17,162 nt of DNA from Bacteroidetes bacterium UBA7368. GTDB lineage: Bacteria > Bacteroidota > Rhodothermia > Rhodothermales > UBA10348. The notes below the pieces were generated by a model. That model did no database searches. It was given only the letters and a program-made list of their open reading frames with translations, and was not told the DNA's origin. Made by a program: the position numbers and the translations under genes. The first letter of the stretch is position 1, and each line of letters opens with the position of its first letter. This document shows positions 7,038-16,117 of the stretch, one piece after another. Location: assembly GCA_002469915.1 (NCBI GenBank), contig DKOG01000239.1, positions 1 through 17,162 on the forward strand, written 5' to 3'.

Positions 7038-9446
7038 ATGCCCAGCTACTGCAAGTCGATTTTCATTCTCCTCTTCAGCCTAGTCATTTCCGCGCAGGCA
7101 ATGGCGCAGGATCTGGATTCCATGACTCAGGGAATTCTAGCCTTTCGTAATGGTGAGCACTCCGCTGCGGTTGGTCACTTTGAAAAGGCTCTTCTAGAAG
7201 ATCCCTCCAATGCCGAAGCCCATTTCCTTCTCGCTCGGCTCTATTGGGAAACCGATCTGAGAAATACGAAGAAGGCGGGCAAAGAATTGGAAGAAGCGTT
7301 GCTTATTGAGCCCGATAACGTCCAATACATGGTCGCATTACTACAACAGTTGAGAGCGGATTCATGGCTCTTTTTGGTAGATAAAAGCCGTGAGACCAAA
7401 CGACGCCAGTTAGCCAAAGCCATTCTGAAGTTGGACGAGAGCAATTCTTTTGCACACGAAGAACTCGGTGAATCCTATATCCGTGACTTTTGGCGGTATC
7501 GGAATGCTCTTATGTACCCAGCTCTAACGTTTAATGAGTACAAATATCGCGGATCCAGCGAGTACGATCCTATGGCGACTCGTCTATTGGATGATCTTCG
7601 GGAGATGGAGCAGGAACAGGGCTTACCAGAGTCCACGGTGGCCACGGAGCAATTGGGAGCAATTGAGTTTGATTGGAATCCTAATTCAGTTTTTATGGCG
7701 GACGAATTTGATGTAGATGCGTTGAGAGATCAGGGGATTCCTGTAGTTGATTTATCCGGAAGAGCTCAAGTTGCATATGACAACGCTATTGGACATTTGA
7801 ATTCGGCCCTTGAGTCAGATCCAAGGCAGCGATCGGTTTATGATCACCTCATGGAGGTTTATTCACTCAAAGGAGAGTACGACCAAGCGCTTCAGATGCT
7901 TTCCCAGATGTATGTCTTTTTCCCAGAGGATGCCAAACTCTGGACCTATTTGGGATATGCTCACTATAACACCGGAAATATGGAAGCGGCGTCGAAGTCG
8001 TTTGAAACCTCTTTTCGGTATATGGACGAAAATGAATCTTATGCCTACACGCATCTAGAGGATATTCTTCCTGAAGACGAAAAACGGTTATATGACAGAG
8101 ATCCCGCGGCATACGCAGCCCGATTTTGGATTTCTAAAGATCCTCGTTATCTGACTCCATATAACGAGCGCAAAATGGAGCATTATGCGCGCCTGACGTA
8201 TGCGGATTTATTGTACGGATCTCCTCAAATGGATTTGAGAGGCTGGAATACGGAGCGGGGGCAAATACTCGTTAGATATGGTGTCCCACAGGGAGATGTG
8301 GTCATCATTCCACGATCTACCACCGGCGTTCGAGACAGTACTCCAGCTGCAGATGGGAATTCGGCAAGTCTGGCCGTTCAGGTGGCACGTAGGGGTACGG
8401 ATACAGATCTGCTTGAAGAGGCCAATACCTTCAATATTTGGGATTACGGGGAGTTCAAATTCGTGTTTGAAGATCCTTTTAGGAACGGAGAGTATCGCTT
8501 GTTCAGTCCATCTGCTGCTGATCTAACTGCAGGATCCCTTCCGTGGGTTAATGACTACACGATTAAAGCGAAAGAGATTATTAATCAGACTCCTGAGCGG
8601 TATGAGTATGAAGCGCCAGGCCGTCAAATCGAACTACCGTACGTAGTTGCCTCTTTCAAGGGTGAAAACGGCAATACCGACGTGTATGTTAATTATGCGA
8701 TTCCGATCACTGATGCATTTGATCCAAACGAGGAGTTTATCAATGTTACGGCCAATGCGGGTACGTTCGTAGTTGCCGAAAACAGGGATATGCTCGTCGA
8801 GCGTCGGCGAACGATTTATGGTCTCCCAACGTCCCAGATCGAACGGTTCAAAGAGTCGAACTTATGGGTTGATACCCAGCAGATGACGACCCCTCCGGGC
8901 AATCACGAGGTATCGGTAGAATTTGAAACATCAGGTGGGAGTACCGTAGCCGTGCAGAGGCGCCAGGTAGAAGTCCATGACTTCACGAGCGATCGCCTTG
9001 CTGTTTCCGATATTCTTTTAGCGTACAGAATTGAAGAAACAGACGATGGCAGAGCTGTGGTACCAACTGATATTGTTCGTAAAAACGTAAGTATCCGGCC
9101 AGCGCCCTGGACTGTGTTTGCTAGTACCCAGCCGATTTACATCTACTTCGAGGTCTACAATCTGACCTTAGGTGATGATGGAGCCTCACGCTACGAGGTT
9201 GAGGCTACGCTAACACCTAAGGAAACGGGTAGTGGTGTGGGTCGCGCGATTAGAGGACTGTTTGGCGGTGGTAGAGGAGGGGTTTCTACTGGTGTCCCAA
9301 TCACGGTAGAGGCTACGGAAGATGGTCAATATCTAATCCTAGATGCAGATAATCAGGAGCCGGGGCTGTACACGCTCAACTTAAAGATCAAAGATCAGTC
9401 CACGGGTCGGGAAGTGGAACGCAAAAAAGACCTTTTTCTTGAGTAA
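7038..9446 (+). CDS. exported TPR and GWxTD-domain protein (second copy)
   Basis: This 802-residue exported protein is a paralogue of the product at 1469. The ATG at 7038 gives a standard signal peptide (MPSYCKSIFILLF...AQAMAQ); the frame is open further upstream to a GTG at 6996, which would add a poor 14-residue extension. TPR-type helical pairs are visible near residues 33-110 (RNGEHSAAVGHFEKALLEDP, then ELEEALLIEPDN) and again near 240-335 (GEYDQALQMLSQMYVFFPED, TGNMEAASKSFETSF). The signature GWNTERGQILVRYGVP begins at residue 402, with E in place of the usual D. The C-terminal part is beta-rich with IYIYFEVY, a glycine-rich loop (GLFGGGRGG), QYLIL and GLYTLNLKI, matching the same blocks in the first copy. 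The mature protein has no cysteine. The function of GWxTD proteins is not established. TPRs suggest a protein-interaction scaffold in the periplasm or on the outer membrane. Its 3' end converges with purE with 6 bp between stops. Confidence 0.82.
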   Translation: MPSYCKSIFILLFSLVISAQAMAQDLDSMTQGILAFRNGEHSAAVGHFEKALLEDPSNAEAHFLLARLYWETDLRNTKKAGKELEEALLIEPDNVQYMVALLQQLRADSWLFLVDKSRETKRRQLAKAILKLDESNSFAHEELGESYIRDFWRYRNALMYPALTFNEYKYRGSSEYDPMATRLLDDLREMEQEQGLPESTVATEQLGAIEFDWNPNSVFMADEFDVDALRDQGIPVVDLSGRAQVAYDNAIGHLNSALESDPRQRSVYDHLMEVYSLKGEYDQALQMLSQMYVFFPEDAKLWTYLGYAHYNTGNMEAASKSFETSFRYMDENESYAYTHLEDILPEDEKRLYDRDPAAYAARFWISKDPRYLTPYNERKMEHYARLTYADLLYGSPQMDLRGWNTERGQILVRYGVPQGDVVIIPRSTTGVRDSTPAADGNSASLAVQVARRGTDTDLLEEANTFNIWDYGEFKFVFEDPFRNGEYRLFSPSAADLTAGSLPWVNDYTIKAKEIINQTPERYEYEAPGRQIELPYVVASFKGENGNTDVYVNYAIPITDAFDPNEEFINVTANAGTFVVAENRDMLVERRRTIYGLPTSQIERFKESNLWVDTQQMTTPPGNHEVSVEFETSGGSTVAVQRRQVEVHDFTSDRLAVSDILLAYRIEETDDGRAVVPTDIVRKNVSIRPAPWTVFASTQPIYIYFEVYNLTLGDDGASRYEVEATLTPKETGSGVGRAIRGLFGGGRGGVSTGVPITVEATEDGQYLILDADNQEPGLYTLNLKIKDQSTGREVERKKDLFLE

Positions 9447-9464
9447 AGTAGCCTAAAGGTCTTT
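9426..9464. terminator. shared hairpin between convergent genes
   Basis: AAAGACCTTT (9426-9435) and AAAGGTCTTT (9455-9464) are a perfect 10-bp inverted repeat with a 19-nt loop. It spans the last codons of the second GWxTD gene and of purE, so both gene ends are built into it. Read from the minus strand, the hairpin is followed by a T-run (complement of A9423-A9428), suiting termination of the purE transcript. The plus-strand T-run is only TTT. The stem has few G-C pairs. Confidence 0.5.
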
Positions 9465-9965
9465 AGCCGCTTTGCTGACGGCCTGATCCATATCTCGTAC
9501 GAGGCTTTTCAGGGAGCCTTTGTAGGTTTCTATGCTTTCTCTCAATTCTGTGTCTGCAGTGCCCAAGATCTGAACAGCTAATAGGCCTGCATTCTTGGCT
9601 GCTCCGATGGCTACAGTCGCTACTGGAACGCCTCCGGGCATTTGGACGATAGATAAAAGGGAGTCTATTCCTTTTAAGTGCTTGGTTGGAACAGGTACGC
9701 CAACGACGGGAAGAGGTGTGCTAGCTGCAATCATTCCGGGAAGGTGAGCGGCGCCTCCGGCTCCTGCGATAATTACCTTTATTCCGCGTTCGGCTGCGGT
9801 TTCCGCATACGCTGTCATCGCCTCGGGCGTCCGATGCGCGGACAAAACGCGCGCTTCAAACTCGACTCCAAACTCGGATAGAATCTCAGCGGCTGCTTCC
9901 ATTACCGGCCAATCTGATTGACTACCCATTGCGATTCCGACAAGGACTGGACTATTGCTGGACAT
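9453..9965 (-). CDS. purE: N5-carboxyaminoimidazole ribonucleotide mutase PurE
   Basis: PurE (170 residues) moves the carboxyl group of N5-CAIR to carbon 4, giving CAIR in purine synthesis. The class I features are present: GSQSDWP (14-20), SAHRTP with the catalytic histidine (42-47), and the glycine-rich [10 protein letters not shown] (68-77). The presence of purK directly upstream (17-bp gap) agrees with the bacterial two-step route and not the single-step class II enzyme. It is the last gene of the minus-strand run and ends in the shared hairpin with the convergent GWxTD gene. Confidence 0.97.
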   Translation of the reverse strand: MSSNSPVLVGIAMGSQSDWPVMEAAAEILSEFGVEFEARVLSAHRTPEAMTAYAETAAERGIKVIIAGAGGAAHLPGMIAASTPLPVVGVPVPTKHLKGIDSLLSIVQMPGGVPVATVAIGAAKNAGLLAVQILGTADTELRESIETYKGSLKSLVRDMDQAVSKAAKDL

Positions 9966-9982
9966 GACAGTATGTGGTTCGG

Positions 9983-11122
9983 TTAAAGTTGGATGGCAAG
10001 TGCAGCTTGCTCGGCTTTCAATCGAGCATCAGTAGTATTTTCAGCCGTTACAGTCACGTGACCCATCTTTCGCTTTGGCTTTGCTTCCTTCTTGCCATAG
10101 ATGTGAACACTGGCTCCGGCAATGCTTAGCGCCTCTTGAAGACCTTGCGTACAGACTGGACCTTCGCGGTGTCCAAGGACATTAATCATAACGGCGGCTG
10201 GTACTCGCAAGGAGGGATCACCCAGTGGCCAATCTAAAATGGCGCGTACATGATTTTCAAATTGTGAAGTGTGACAGGCTTCAATGGTATAGTGGCCGGT
10301 ATTATGCGGCCGCGGTGCCAGTTCATTGAGAAGCAGGGAGCCGTCCGGTAATTCAAAAAATTCCACGCCAAGAATGCCAACGGATTTCACGGCATCCGCG
10401 GCCGCCAACGCTAGTTCTTGCGCCTTGGCATCTGTTTCAGCCGAAATCCCGGCAGGGACGGTGACGGCATGACATCGGTGGTCCTTTTGCTCGGTATTAA
10501 CTACGGGATAGACGACGGATTCACCCGAGGGTGATCGAGCTACTAAAACGGCTAGCTCACGTACGAAGGGCACAAAAGATTCGATAAGCAAACCATCTTC
10601 AGCCGCGAGCGCTTTCCAGGCTTGCTCCAACTCGGCCTCTGAGGTTACAGTTGCGTTGCCATAGCCGTCGTAGGAGCCCTCAAAGCGTTTAGCTACCACT
10701 TTATTGTCAAAGAGCCGAAAGGCAGTGCTGGCCTCATCAAATGAAGCACAAATGGCATGGCGCGGAAGGGGAATACCGGCTTCTTCTAAGACTTTCTTTT
10801 GGCGGCCTTTGTGGCGAATAGCCTGTAGCGTCTGAGAGGATGGCCAAACGGGGATATCGTTGTCTAGGTTTTCGGCAACTTCCGCAGGGCCCCATTCACT
10901 TTCTACGGTCACTACATCACACCCTTTCACAAAGTCGGCCATCACGTCTGGGTCGTTCCAATCGGCGACGAGGGCCTCGCCTAGAGGCGCGACTGGGCCA
11001 GCAGGAGATGGGGAGAGGGTTTTCACATGCACACCCATCCGAATAGCCACTAAGGCCGACATGCGTCCAAGCTGTCCTCCACCGAGGATTCCGATGGTCG
11101 GAAAAGTGTCCTTGTGTTTCAC
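9983..11122 (-). CDS. purK: N5-carboxyaminoimidazole ribonucleotide synthase PurK
   Basis: PurK (379 residues, normal length) uses ATP and bicarbonate to convert AIR into N5-CAIR, the PurE substrate. It is an ATP-grasp enzyme. Visible motifs are GGGQLGRM near the N-terminus (14-21), the central ATP-grasp region with [12 protein letters not shown] (the lysine-flanked phosphate-binding loop), and the C-terminal [14 protein letters not shown] block that holds metal and substrate residues in this family. It lies 28 bp downstream of ftsK and 17 bp upstream of purE on the same strand, so purK-purE are almost certainly cotranscribed, possibly with ftsK. Confidence 0.97.
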   Translation of the reverse strand: MKHKDTFPTIGILGGGQLGRMSALVAIRMGVHVKTLSPSPAGPVAPLGEALVADWNDPDVMADFVKGCDVVTVESEWGPAEVAENLDNDIPVWPSSQTLQAIRHKGRQKKVLEEAGIPLPRHAICASFDEASTAFRLFDNKVVAKRFEGSYDGYGNATVTSEAELEQAWKALAAEDGLLIESFVPFVRELAVLVARSPSGESVVYPVVNTEQKDHRCHAVTVPAGISAETDAKAQELALAAADAVKSVGILGVEFFELPDGSLLLNELAPRPHNTGHYTIEACHTSQFENHVRAILDWPLGDPSLRVPAAVMINVLGHREGPVCTQGLQEALSIAGASVHIYGKKEAKPKRKMGHVTVTAENTTDARLKAEQAALAIQL

Positions 11123-11150
11123 AATAAGGCGGGATTAAATGGCACTAGGC

Positions 11151-13595
11151 TTATTGAGATAAAAGTTGATCCAACATTACTTCATCTTCGACATACACTT
11201 GGCGTGCTTTAGATCCTTCAAACGGCCCAACAATTCCCGCATCCTCGAGTTGATCCACGATACGTGCTGCACGAGAGTATCCGACCGAAAGCTTCCTTTG
11301 AAGAAGAGATACAGAGCCTTGCTGAGCCCGGACGATGATTCGTGCTGCGTCCACAAAGAGTTCGTCCTTGGGACCTCCTCTTCCCGCCATCGAAGCAGGT
11401 TGAGCGTCTTCTTCTATTGAAGGAAGCAAATAGGGTCCAGGCCCTTCCTGATCACCAATAAACCCGGTAAGTCGATCAATTTCTGAATTAGAAATAAATG
11501 GTCCTTGAAGTCGGGTTATTCGGCTTCCAAGCATATAGAGTAGATCTCCATTACCAACGAGACCTTGTGCTCCGTTATGATCCAAAATGGTTCTGGAGTC
11601 GATTTTGGAGGCAACCTGGTAGGCAATTCGCGAAGGAAAGTTGGCTTTGATTAGGCCCGTAATGACGTCCACCGAAGGACGCTGAGTAGCTAGAATGAGG
11701 TGAATACCCACAGCACGTGCCATTTGAGCGAGACGGGCAATAGGACCTTCGATGTCTTTACCAGCGGTCATCATCAGATCTGCGAGTTCGTCTACCACAA
11801 CGACGATGTAGGGCAGCAGGCGATGACCTTCTTCTGGGTCAAGACCGCCGGCCTTAAAGCGCTCGTTGTAATCCTTTACGGAGCGAACTTGAGCAGCAGA
11901 GAGCAAATCATAGCGACCTTCCATCTCTTTTTCACAGCTTTTGAGCGTGCCCAGAGCTTGCGAGAAATCAGTAATAATGGCGTCATCTGCTTCGGGCGGC
12001 ATAGCCACATAGTGTGACGTTATCCGAGCGTAAGAAGAGAGTTCAATCTTCTTCGGATCGATCATCACGAACTTCAGAAGAGAAGGAGGAACGGAGTATA
12101 ACAAGCCGGCAATAAACGTATTTACCCCGACGGATTTTCCTGAACCCGTCGCACCCGCGATAAGGACATGGGGCATTTTGGTCAGATCCTGAAGAATGAT
12201 TTCTCCCTCAATAGACTTGCCCAAAATGAGAGGCAGCTGCATGTCATTCTGCTGAAACGTTTTCGTTTCGATGATATCCCTAATGCGTACCAGTTCTCTA
12301 TGTCGGTTGGGAATCTCAACCCCGATTGCCGATTTACCAGGAATAGGCGCAATCATGCGAATGCCTTTAGCGGCTAGAGCCATGGCCAGATCATTTTCAA
12401 GAGAAGTGATCCGACTAATTTTAACTCCCGGTGCAGGAGTTAACTCGTATAACGTGACTGTAGGGCCAATTATCGCCTCAATGCCGATGATCTCGATATT
12501 ATAGGTGGCCAATTTGTCGAAGAGAATCTGCTTGTTTTCCTCGAGCTCATTATAATCTATTTGATGGGTTCTTGCGTCCGTTTCGTCGAGTAAATCTAAC
12601 CCGGGCTGACGGAATCCATAGTCCGTACTAGACCGCACGTTACGTGAGGAGCGGCTTGCTTTTTCTTCAACTTTCTGCTCATGTACGATAATTTCTACAT
12701 CATCTCCCGACTCTGGATCGGTTGCGGCAGGTGGGCTCTGAGGCACGGGAGTGGGTGGTGCGGGCGAAACGGGGGGCGTACTCACGACTTTGCGGCGCTG
12801 CTCTTCCCGTTGTTGGGCAGCTCGAACCAATCGTTCTTCCTCACGCTGATGGGCTTCTTGCTTGCGACTAGAATCCCGTTGGGTGCGCTTTTCGGCAACT
12901 AATCGGTCCTTATTTGCAATACGCTCTTCCTTCCGAACTTCACGTCCTGCACGCCATTCCCAGAAGGACTGGCGAATCTTTGCGAATCGGTTTTCGACTC
13001 GATCCATGGTGCGCTGAATATCTCTGTCCACCATTAAGAGAACGAAGATTCCCAGTATGGCGACTAGCAGAATTACAGACCCTGTGGTACCAACAATTCG
13101 CTGCATCCATCCAGCGGTTCCTGCGCCCCACGTTCCACTCATTGACATGAGGTCGACTTCTAAGGTCAATCCAAACCAGCCGAATAACGTGGCTAAGAGA
13201 TACGCTCCAAAGAAGGCAAGCGTGGTAAAGACGGTGAGGTGAGAGGTATCTCTGTTTCTGAATAAGGCATATCCCCACAACATTCCAGTGAGAGGAAGTA
13301 GGATTACGCAATACCCCAGAAAACGCGGGACGAGAACTCTAGCAATCGTCGCTCCGGTTAACCCCAGGGCATTTACTGCGCTCTTGGATCCCGGAGAGAG
13401 CAGGGAATTCCAAGAAAAGCGCTGAGCCAACAGGTTATCGGCCTGATCGTAGGTGATGATTGCGAGGCTAACTAGCACGCAAACAACAATTAGAATAATA
13501 CCGAGGACTTCCTTCTTTCTTTCAGGAGAAATGAAAGGAGTCGACTCTTTTGGTTTTGGTTTTGAAGGCTTTCGCTTCTGTACGTTGGTGGGCAT
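11151..13595 (-). CDS. ftsK: DNA translocase FtsK (FtsK/SpoIIIE family)
   Basis: This 814-residue septal DNA translocase pumps chromosomal DNA at the division site and activates dimer resolution. N-terminal hydrophobic segments at about 30-48, 84-112, 119-142 and 170-189 match the four-helix membrane domain. A highly charged R/E-rich stretch (about 196-270) and a proline-rich linker (272-291) follow. The motor has Walker A GATGSGKS (481-488), Walker B VVVVDELADL (598-607) and ATQRPS (636-641). The C-terminal gamma winged-helix domain (about 744-803; SVSLLQRKLSVGYSRAARIVDQLE) reads the orienting DNA sequences. The linker is short compared with the E. coli protein and like that of SpoIIIE-length homologues. 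The ATG at 13595 follows gcvT after 54 nt. All key motifs are intact. Confidence 0.97.
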   Translation of the reverse strand: MPTNVQKRKPSKPKPKESTPFISPERKKEVLGIILIVVCVLVSLAIITYDQADNLLAQRFSWNSLLSPGSKSAVNALGLTGATIARVLVPRFLGYCVILLPLTGMLWGYALFRNRDTSHLTVFTTLAFFGAYLLATLFGWFGLTLEVDLMSMSGTWGAGTAGWMQRIVGTTGSVILLVAILGIFVLLMVDRDIQRTMDRVENRFAKIRQSFWEWRAGREVRKEERIANKDRLVAEKRTQRDSSRKQEAHQREEERLVRAAQQREEQRRKVVSTPPVSPAPPTPVPQSPPAATDPESGDDVEIIVHEQKVEEKASRSSRNVRSSTDYGFRQPGLDLLDETDARTHQIDYNELEENKQILFDKLATYNIEIIGIEAIIGPTVTLYELTPAPGVKISRITSLENDLAMALAAKGIRMIAPIPGKSAIGVEIPNRHRELVRIRDIIETKTFQQNDMQLPLILGKSIEGEIILQDLTKMPHVLIAGATGSGKSVGVNTFIAGLLYSVPPSLLKFVMIDPKKIELSSYARITSHYVAMPPEADDAIITDFSQALGTLKSCEKEMEGRYDLLSAAQVRSVKDYNERFKAGGLDPEEGHRLLPYIVVVVDELADLMMTAGKDIEGPIARLAQMARAVGIHLILATQRPSVDVITGLIKANFPSRIAYQVASKIDSRTILDHNGAQGLVGNGDLLYMLGSRITRLQGPFISNSEIDRLTGFIGDQEGPGPYLLPSIEEDAQPASMAGRGGPKDELFVDAARIIVRAQQGSVSLLQRKLSVGYSRAARIVDQLEDAGIVGPFEGSKARQVYVEDEVMLDQLLSQ

Positions 13596-13649
13596 GAGTG
13601 AATCTACGTAGTTCTGACAGGACGCGCCATCGAATCCGGTTAAAGAAAT

Positions 13650-14804
13650 CTACTTATGAAACGGTGGCTTCGTAACTATTGCCGTGAAGACACGGTTTCG
13701 GACGGCAACTTGAATGGTTGCCCCTTCGGCAGTATACGCAGGATCATTGATGACATACCCCATCCCAATACCTTTACTTAAGATCGGAGACTGCGTACCG
13801 CTCGTAACGACCCCAATAGGTTCGCCCGATTCATTTTGTATCTCATAACCCTGTCTTGGGATCCCTCGCTCTTGAATAACAAAGCCAACCAAGCGTCGTT
13901 TTGCACCCGTTTCCTTGATAGATGCAAGTACTTGGCTTCCGTTGAACGCTCCCTTGTCTAATTTCGTTATCCAGCCAAGACCGGCTTCGAGAGGGTGAGT
14001 ATCTTGAGAAATATCATTGCCATGTAAACAAAACCCACTTTCCAACCGAAGCGTGTCCCTGGCACCCAAGCCTGCTGGTTTGAGTCCAAATTCGTCTGCA
14101 ACCTTCATTAAGGCATCCCAGACCACACCGGTATCTTCGGAAGAACAATAGATCTCAACGCCAGATTCTCCGGTATACCCCGTTCTCGAAACAATCAGAT
14201 CTGACAGACCCAGGAAAGAGGTGGGCTCTGCAAAATGGTAGTATTTGATAGCCGAAGCATCAAAACCGGTTGCAGCCTTTAAAATTTCGAAGGCCTTGGG
14301 ACCCTGCAGCGCCAACAATCCCACTAAATCCGAGGCATTATCGATCTCGACACCCATTGAGTTATTCTTGTGCATCCAGGCCACATCTTCCTCGATGTTA
14401 GATGCATTGATCACCAGCATGTATTTGGACTCGTTAAAACGGTAGACCAAGAGATCGTCTATGATGCCACCTTCCTCATTGCACATAGCTGAGTAGAGTG
14501 CTTTGCCGTCGTATAACTTGGAAGCATCATTCGTGATGAGCTGCTGAATGAACTCCAATGATCTCGGACCCGTAATCCAAACTTCTCCCATATGACTCAC
14601 ATCGAATAAGCCTGCATGTCGCCGAACGGCATGATGCTCGTCGATGATTCCCGAGTATTGTACTGGCATCGAGTACCCTGCAAAAGGGACCATCTTGGCT
14701 CCTAGATCAATATGCCGGTCGTTGATAGGAGTGTATTTGAGCGCTGAGTCCGTCACGATAGTATTGCCAGGTTTAGCTGAGGGTATGAATAGGCGAAGAT
14801 GCAT
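13650..14804 (-). CDS. gcvT: glycine cleavage system T protein (aminomethyltransferase)
   Basis: GcvT transfers the aminomethyl carbon from lipoyl-H protein to tetrahydrofolate, releasing ammonia. Family hallmarks (numbering from 14804): GAKMVPFAGYSMPVQY (35-50), IDEHHAVRRHAGLFDVSHMGE (54-74), SAMCNEEGGIIDDLLVYRF (105-123), whose acidic pair includes the conserved catalytic aspartate, TGYTGESGVEIY, and GARDTLRLESGFCLHGNDI. Compared with typical GcvT (about 364 residues) the ATG start adds some 16 residues (MHLRLFIPSAKPGNTI). A GTG at 14756 would give a 368-residue protein starting about where E. coli GcvT does, so the true start is open. No gcvH or gcvP is in the window. It lies between tyrA and ftsK on the same strand. 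Confidence 0.96.
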   Translation of the reverse strand: MHLRLFIPSAKPGNTIVTDSALKYTPINDRHIDLGAKMVPFAGYSMPVQYSGIIDEHHAVRRHAGLFDVSHMGEVWITGPRSLEFIQQLITNDASKLYDGKALYSAMCNEEGGIIDDLLVYRFNESKYMLVINASNIEEDVAWMHKNNSMGVEIDNASDLVGLLALQGPKAFEILKAATGFDASAIKYYHFAEPTSFLGLSDLIVSRTGYTGESGVEIYCSSEDTGVVWDALMKVADEFGLKPAGLGARDTLRLESGFCLHGNDISQDTHPLEAGLGWITKLDKGAFNGSQVLASIKETGAKRRLVGFVIQERGIPRQGYEIQNESGEPIGVVTSGTQSPILSKGIGMGYVINDPAYTAEGATIQVAVRNRVFTAIVTKPPFHK

Positions 14805-14850
14805 GAACCATATCCAGCAAGATACTGCACCTGTTTATTGAGTTCAGAAA

Positions 14851-15951
14851 TTAAAGTCGGTATGCCACAAAGCCCTCTGCCGCAAGGACATTCACTGCTT
14901 TATCTGCGTCACTCGTTTCATTAAAACCAAGACGGAACGTACCACCTGTGTTCTCGCGAATGCGAAGTAGTTCTATGTCCTTAATACTCAGATTCGCTCG
15001 GAAAAGGGATCCCGTTATGTCGACGAGGGCACCAGGACGATCCGAAGTAAAGACGTACACGTCGGATAGCGGCTTCAAGAAGCCCTTTCGATCGGTGGGG
15101 ATAAAGTCTCGGGTCTGCTCGGCATCCTGAAAACGGGCCTTAATATCATTTGAGTCACCATCAGAAATCGCTTTGCGAAGGGATGCGAGGTGCTGCTCGA
15201 AATGGTCCAACGCGTCCATAATCTCGCTTTGATTGGAATGCAGTATGTCCTTCCACATGTGAAACGGAGACGTTGCAATGCGAGTCATATCACGAAAGCC
15301 ACCTGCGGCTAGTAGGAGAAGCTCGGGATCGACAGACCGGGATGCACTGGCAATATTAACGAGGAGTACGGAGAGCAACTGAGGTAAGTGGCTCACGCGC
15401 GACGCAATGCGATCGTGGCTACTGGCATCGAGCTCTAAGACTCGAGCTCCTGTGGTGTTCAATAGGTCAATGAGGACTTGGTAAGAATCAGAACCGTCAA
15501 CGTTCGATTCAGGAGGGCAGACGACGTAGGTTGCGTTTTCAAACAACATGGCGTCAGCATGTCGGATACCGGAGCGTTCTGATCCAGTCATGGGGTGGCC
15601 ACCTACGAAAAGTACATCTCTAGGTAATGCCTCGGCAGCAGCTGCAACAAGCGCACCTTTTACAGAACACAGATCGCTTACAATCGTGCCCGCCGATAAA
15701 TAAGGGGCCATTTCCTTCATCAGAGCAATAGAAGCCGCTACAGGGGCGGCTAGAAAGACAATATTTGCCTGAGTTACGGCGGATTTTAGATCGGAAAATC
15801 CGGTATCAATCGCCCCAAGGGCCAGTGCTTCGCGTAGCACGTCTTCCGAATCTACACCAATAATGGATAGATCGGGGTTTCCGGACTTGAGAGCAAGCCC
15901 TAGAGAACCGCCCATCAATCCGATTCCGACGATGACAATCTGAGGAGGCAT
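14851..15951 (-). CDS. prephenate dehydrogenase (TyrA type) with C-terminal ACT domain
   Basis: This 366-residue enzyme oxidatively decarboxylates prephenate to 4-hydroxyphenylpyruvate for tyrosine. Evidence: an N-terminal NAD(P) Rossmann motif GIGLMGGSLG (9-18) with the acidic IIGVD strand end, the DLCSVK segment (93-98), the substrate loop HPMTGSE (119-125) with the catalytic histidine, and the helical HDRIASRVSHLPQ (179-191) typical of prephenate dehydrogenases. Residues 297-366 form an ACT domain (VYVFTSDRPGALVDITGSLF), a likely site for tyrosine feedback. There is no chorismate mutase domain, so it is monofunctional. Cyclohexadienyl (arogenate) dehydrogenase activity is possible and cannot be excluded. 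It is the first gene of the minus-strand run and divergent from the acyl-CoA dehydrogenase. Confidence 0.94.
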   Translation of the reverse strand: MPPQIVIVGIGLMGGSLGLALKSGNPDLSIIGVDSEDVLREALALGAIDTGFSDLKSAVTQANIVFLAAPVAASIALMKEMAPYLSAGTIVSDLCSVKGALVAAAAEALPRDVLFVGGHPMTGSERSGIRHADAMLFENATYVVCPPESNVDGSDSYQVLIDLLNTTGARVLELDASSHDRIASRVSHLPQLLSVLLVNIASASRSVDPELLLLAAGGFRDMTRIATSPFHMWKDILHSNQSEIMDALDHFEQHLASLRKAISDGDSNDIKARFQDAEQTRDFIPTDRKGFLKPLSDVYVFTSDRPGALVDITGSLFRANLSIKDIELLRIRENTGGTFRLGFNETSDADKAVNVLAAEGFVAYRL

Positions 15952-16117
15952 GATTCCGTTAGTGGTCTTGGAGAGATATGAATCTACGTCTGCTTCGTGG
16001 AAAACACGTCAAGTTCATCATGTATTCAGAGTGGAGAATATTTGTCTGCCTATCTTATGACCTTATTGAAAAGCTGTCCTTGAAAATAGGCCATTTGAGC
16101 CAAATAGGGGTGAATCC
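15952..16117. promoter_or_regulatory. divergent intergenic region between tyrA and gcdH
   Basis: These 166 bp must carry the promoters of two divergent genes. I find no clear -35/-10 pair for either. A direct repeat AAATAGG (16084-16090 and 16102-16108), spaced by 18 bp, sits just before the gcdH start, and AGGGGTG (16106-16112) could act as a weak ribosome-binding site. The 11-mer ACGTAGATTCA on the minus strand (15979-15989) recurs upstream of ftsK. A frame open from 15978 runs through the region but resembles nothing. Confidence 0.35.

Noticed and set aside
11122..11156. CAATAAG/CTTATTG inverted repeat at the ftsK-purK junction
   Set aside because: The 7-bp AT-rich stem with a 21-nt loop and no T-run is expected by chance and does not make a terminator.
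12940..13311. 123-residue minus-strand frame inside ftsK
   Set aside because: It is a shifted frame within the FtsK membrane-domain and linker coding region; FtsK is clear in the other frame.
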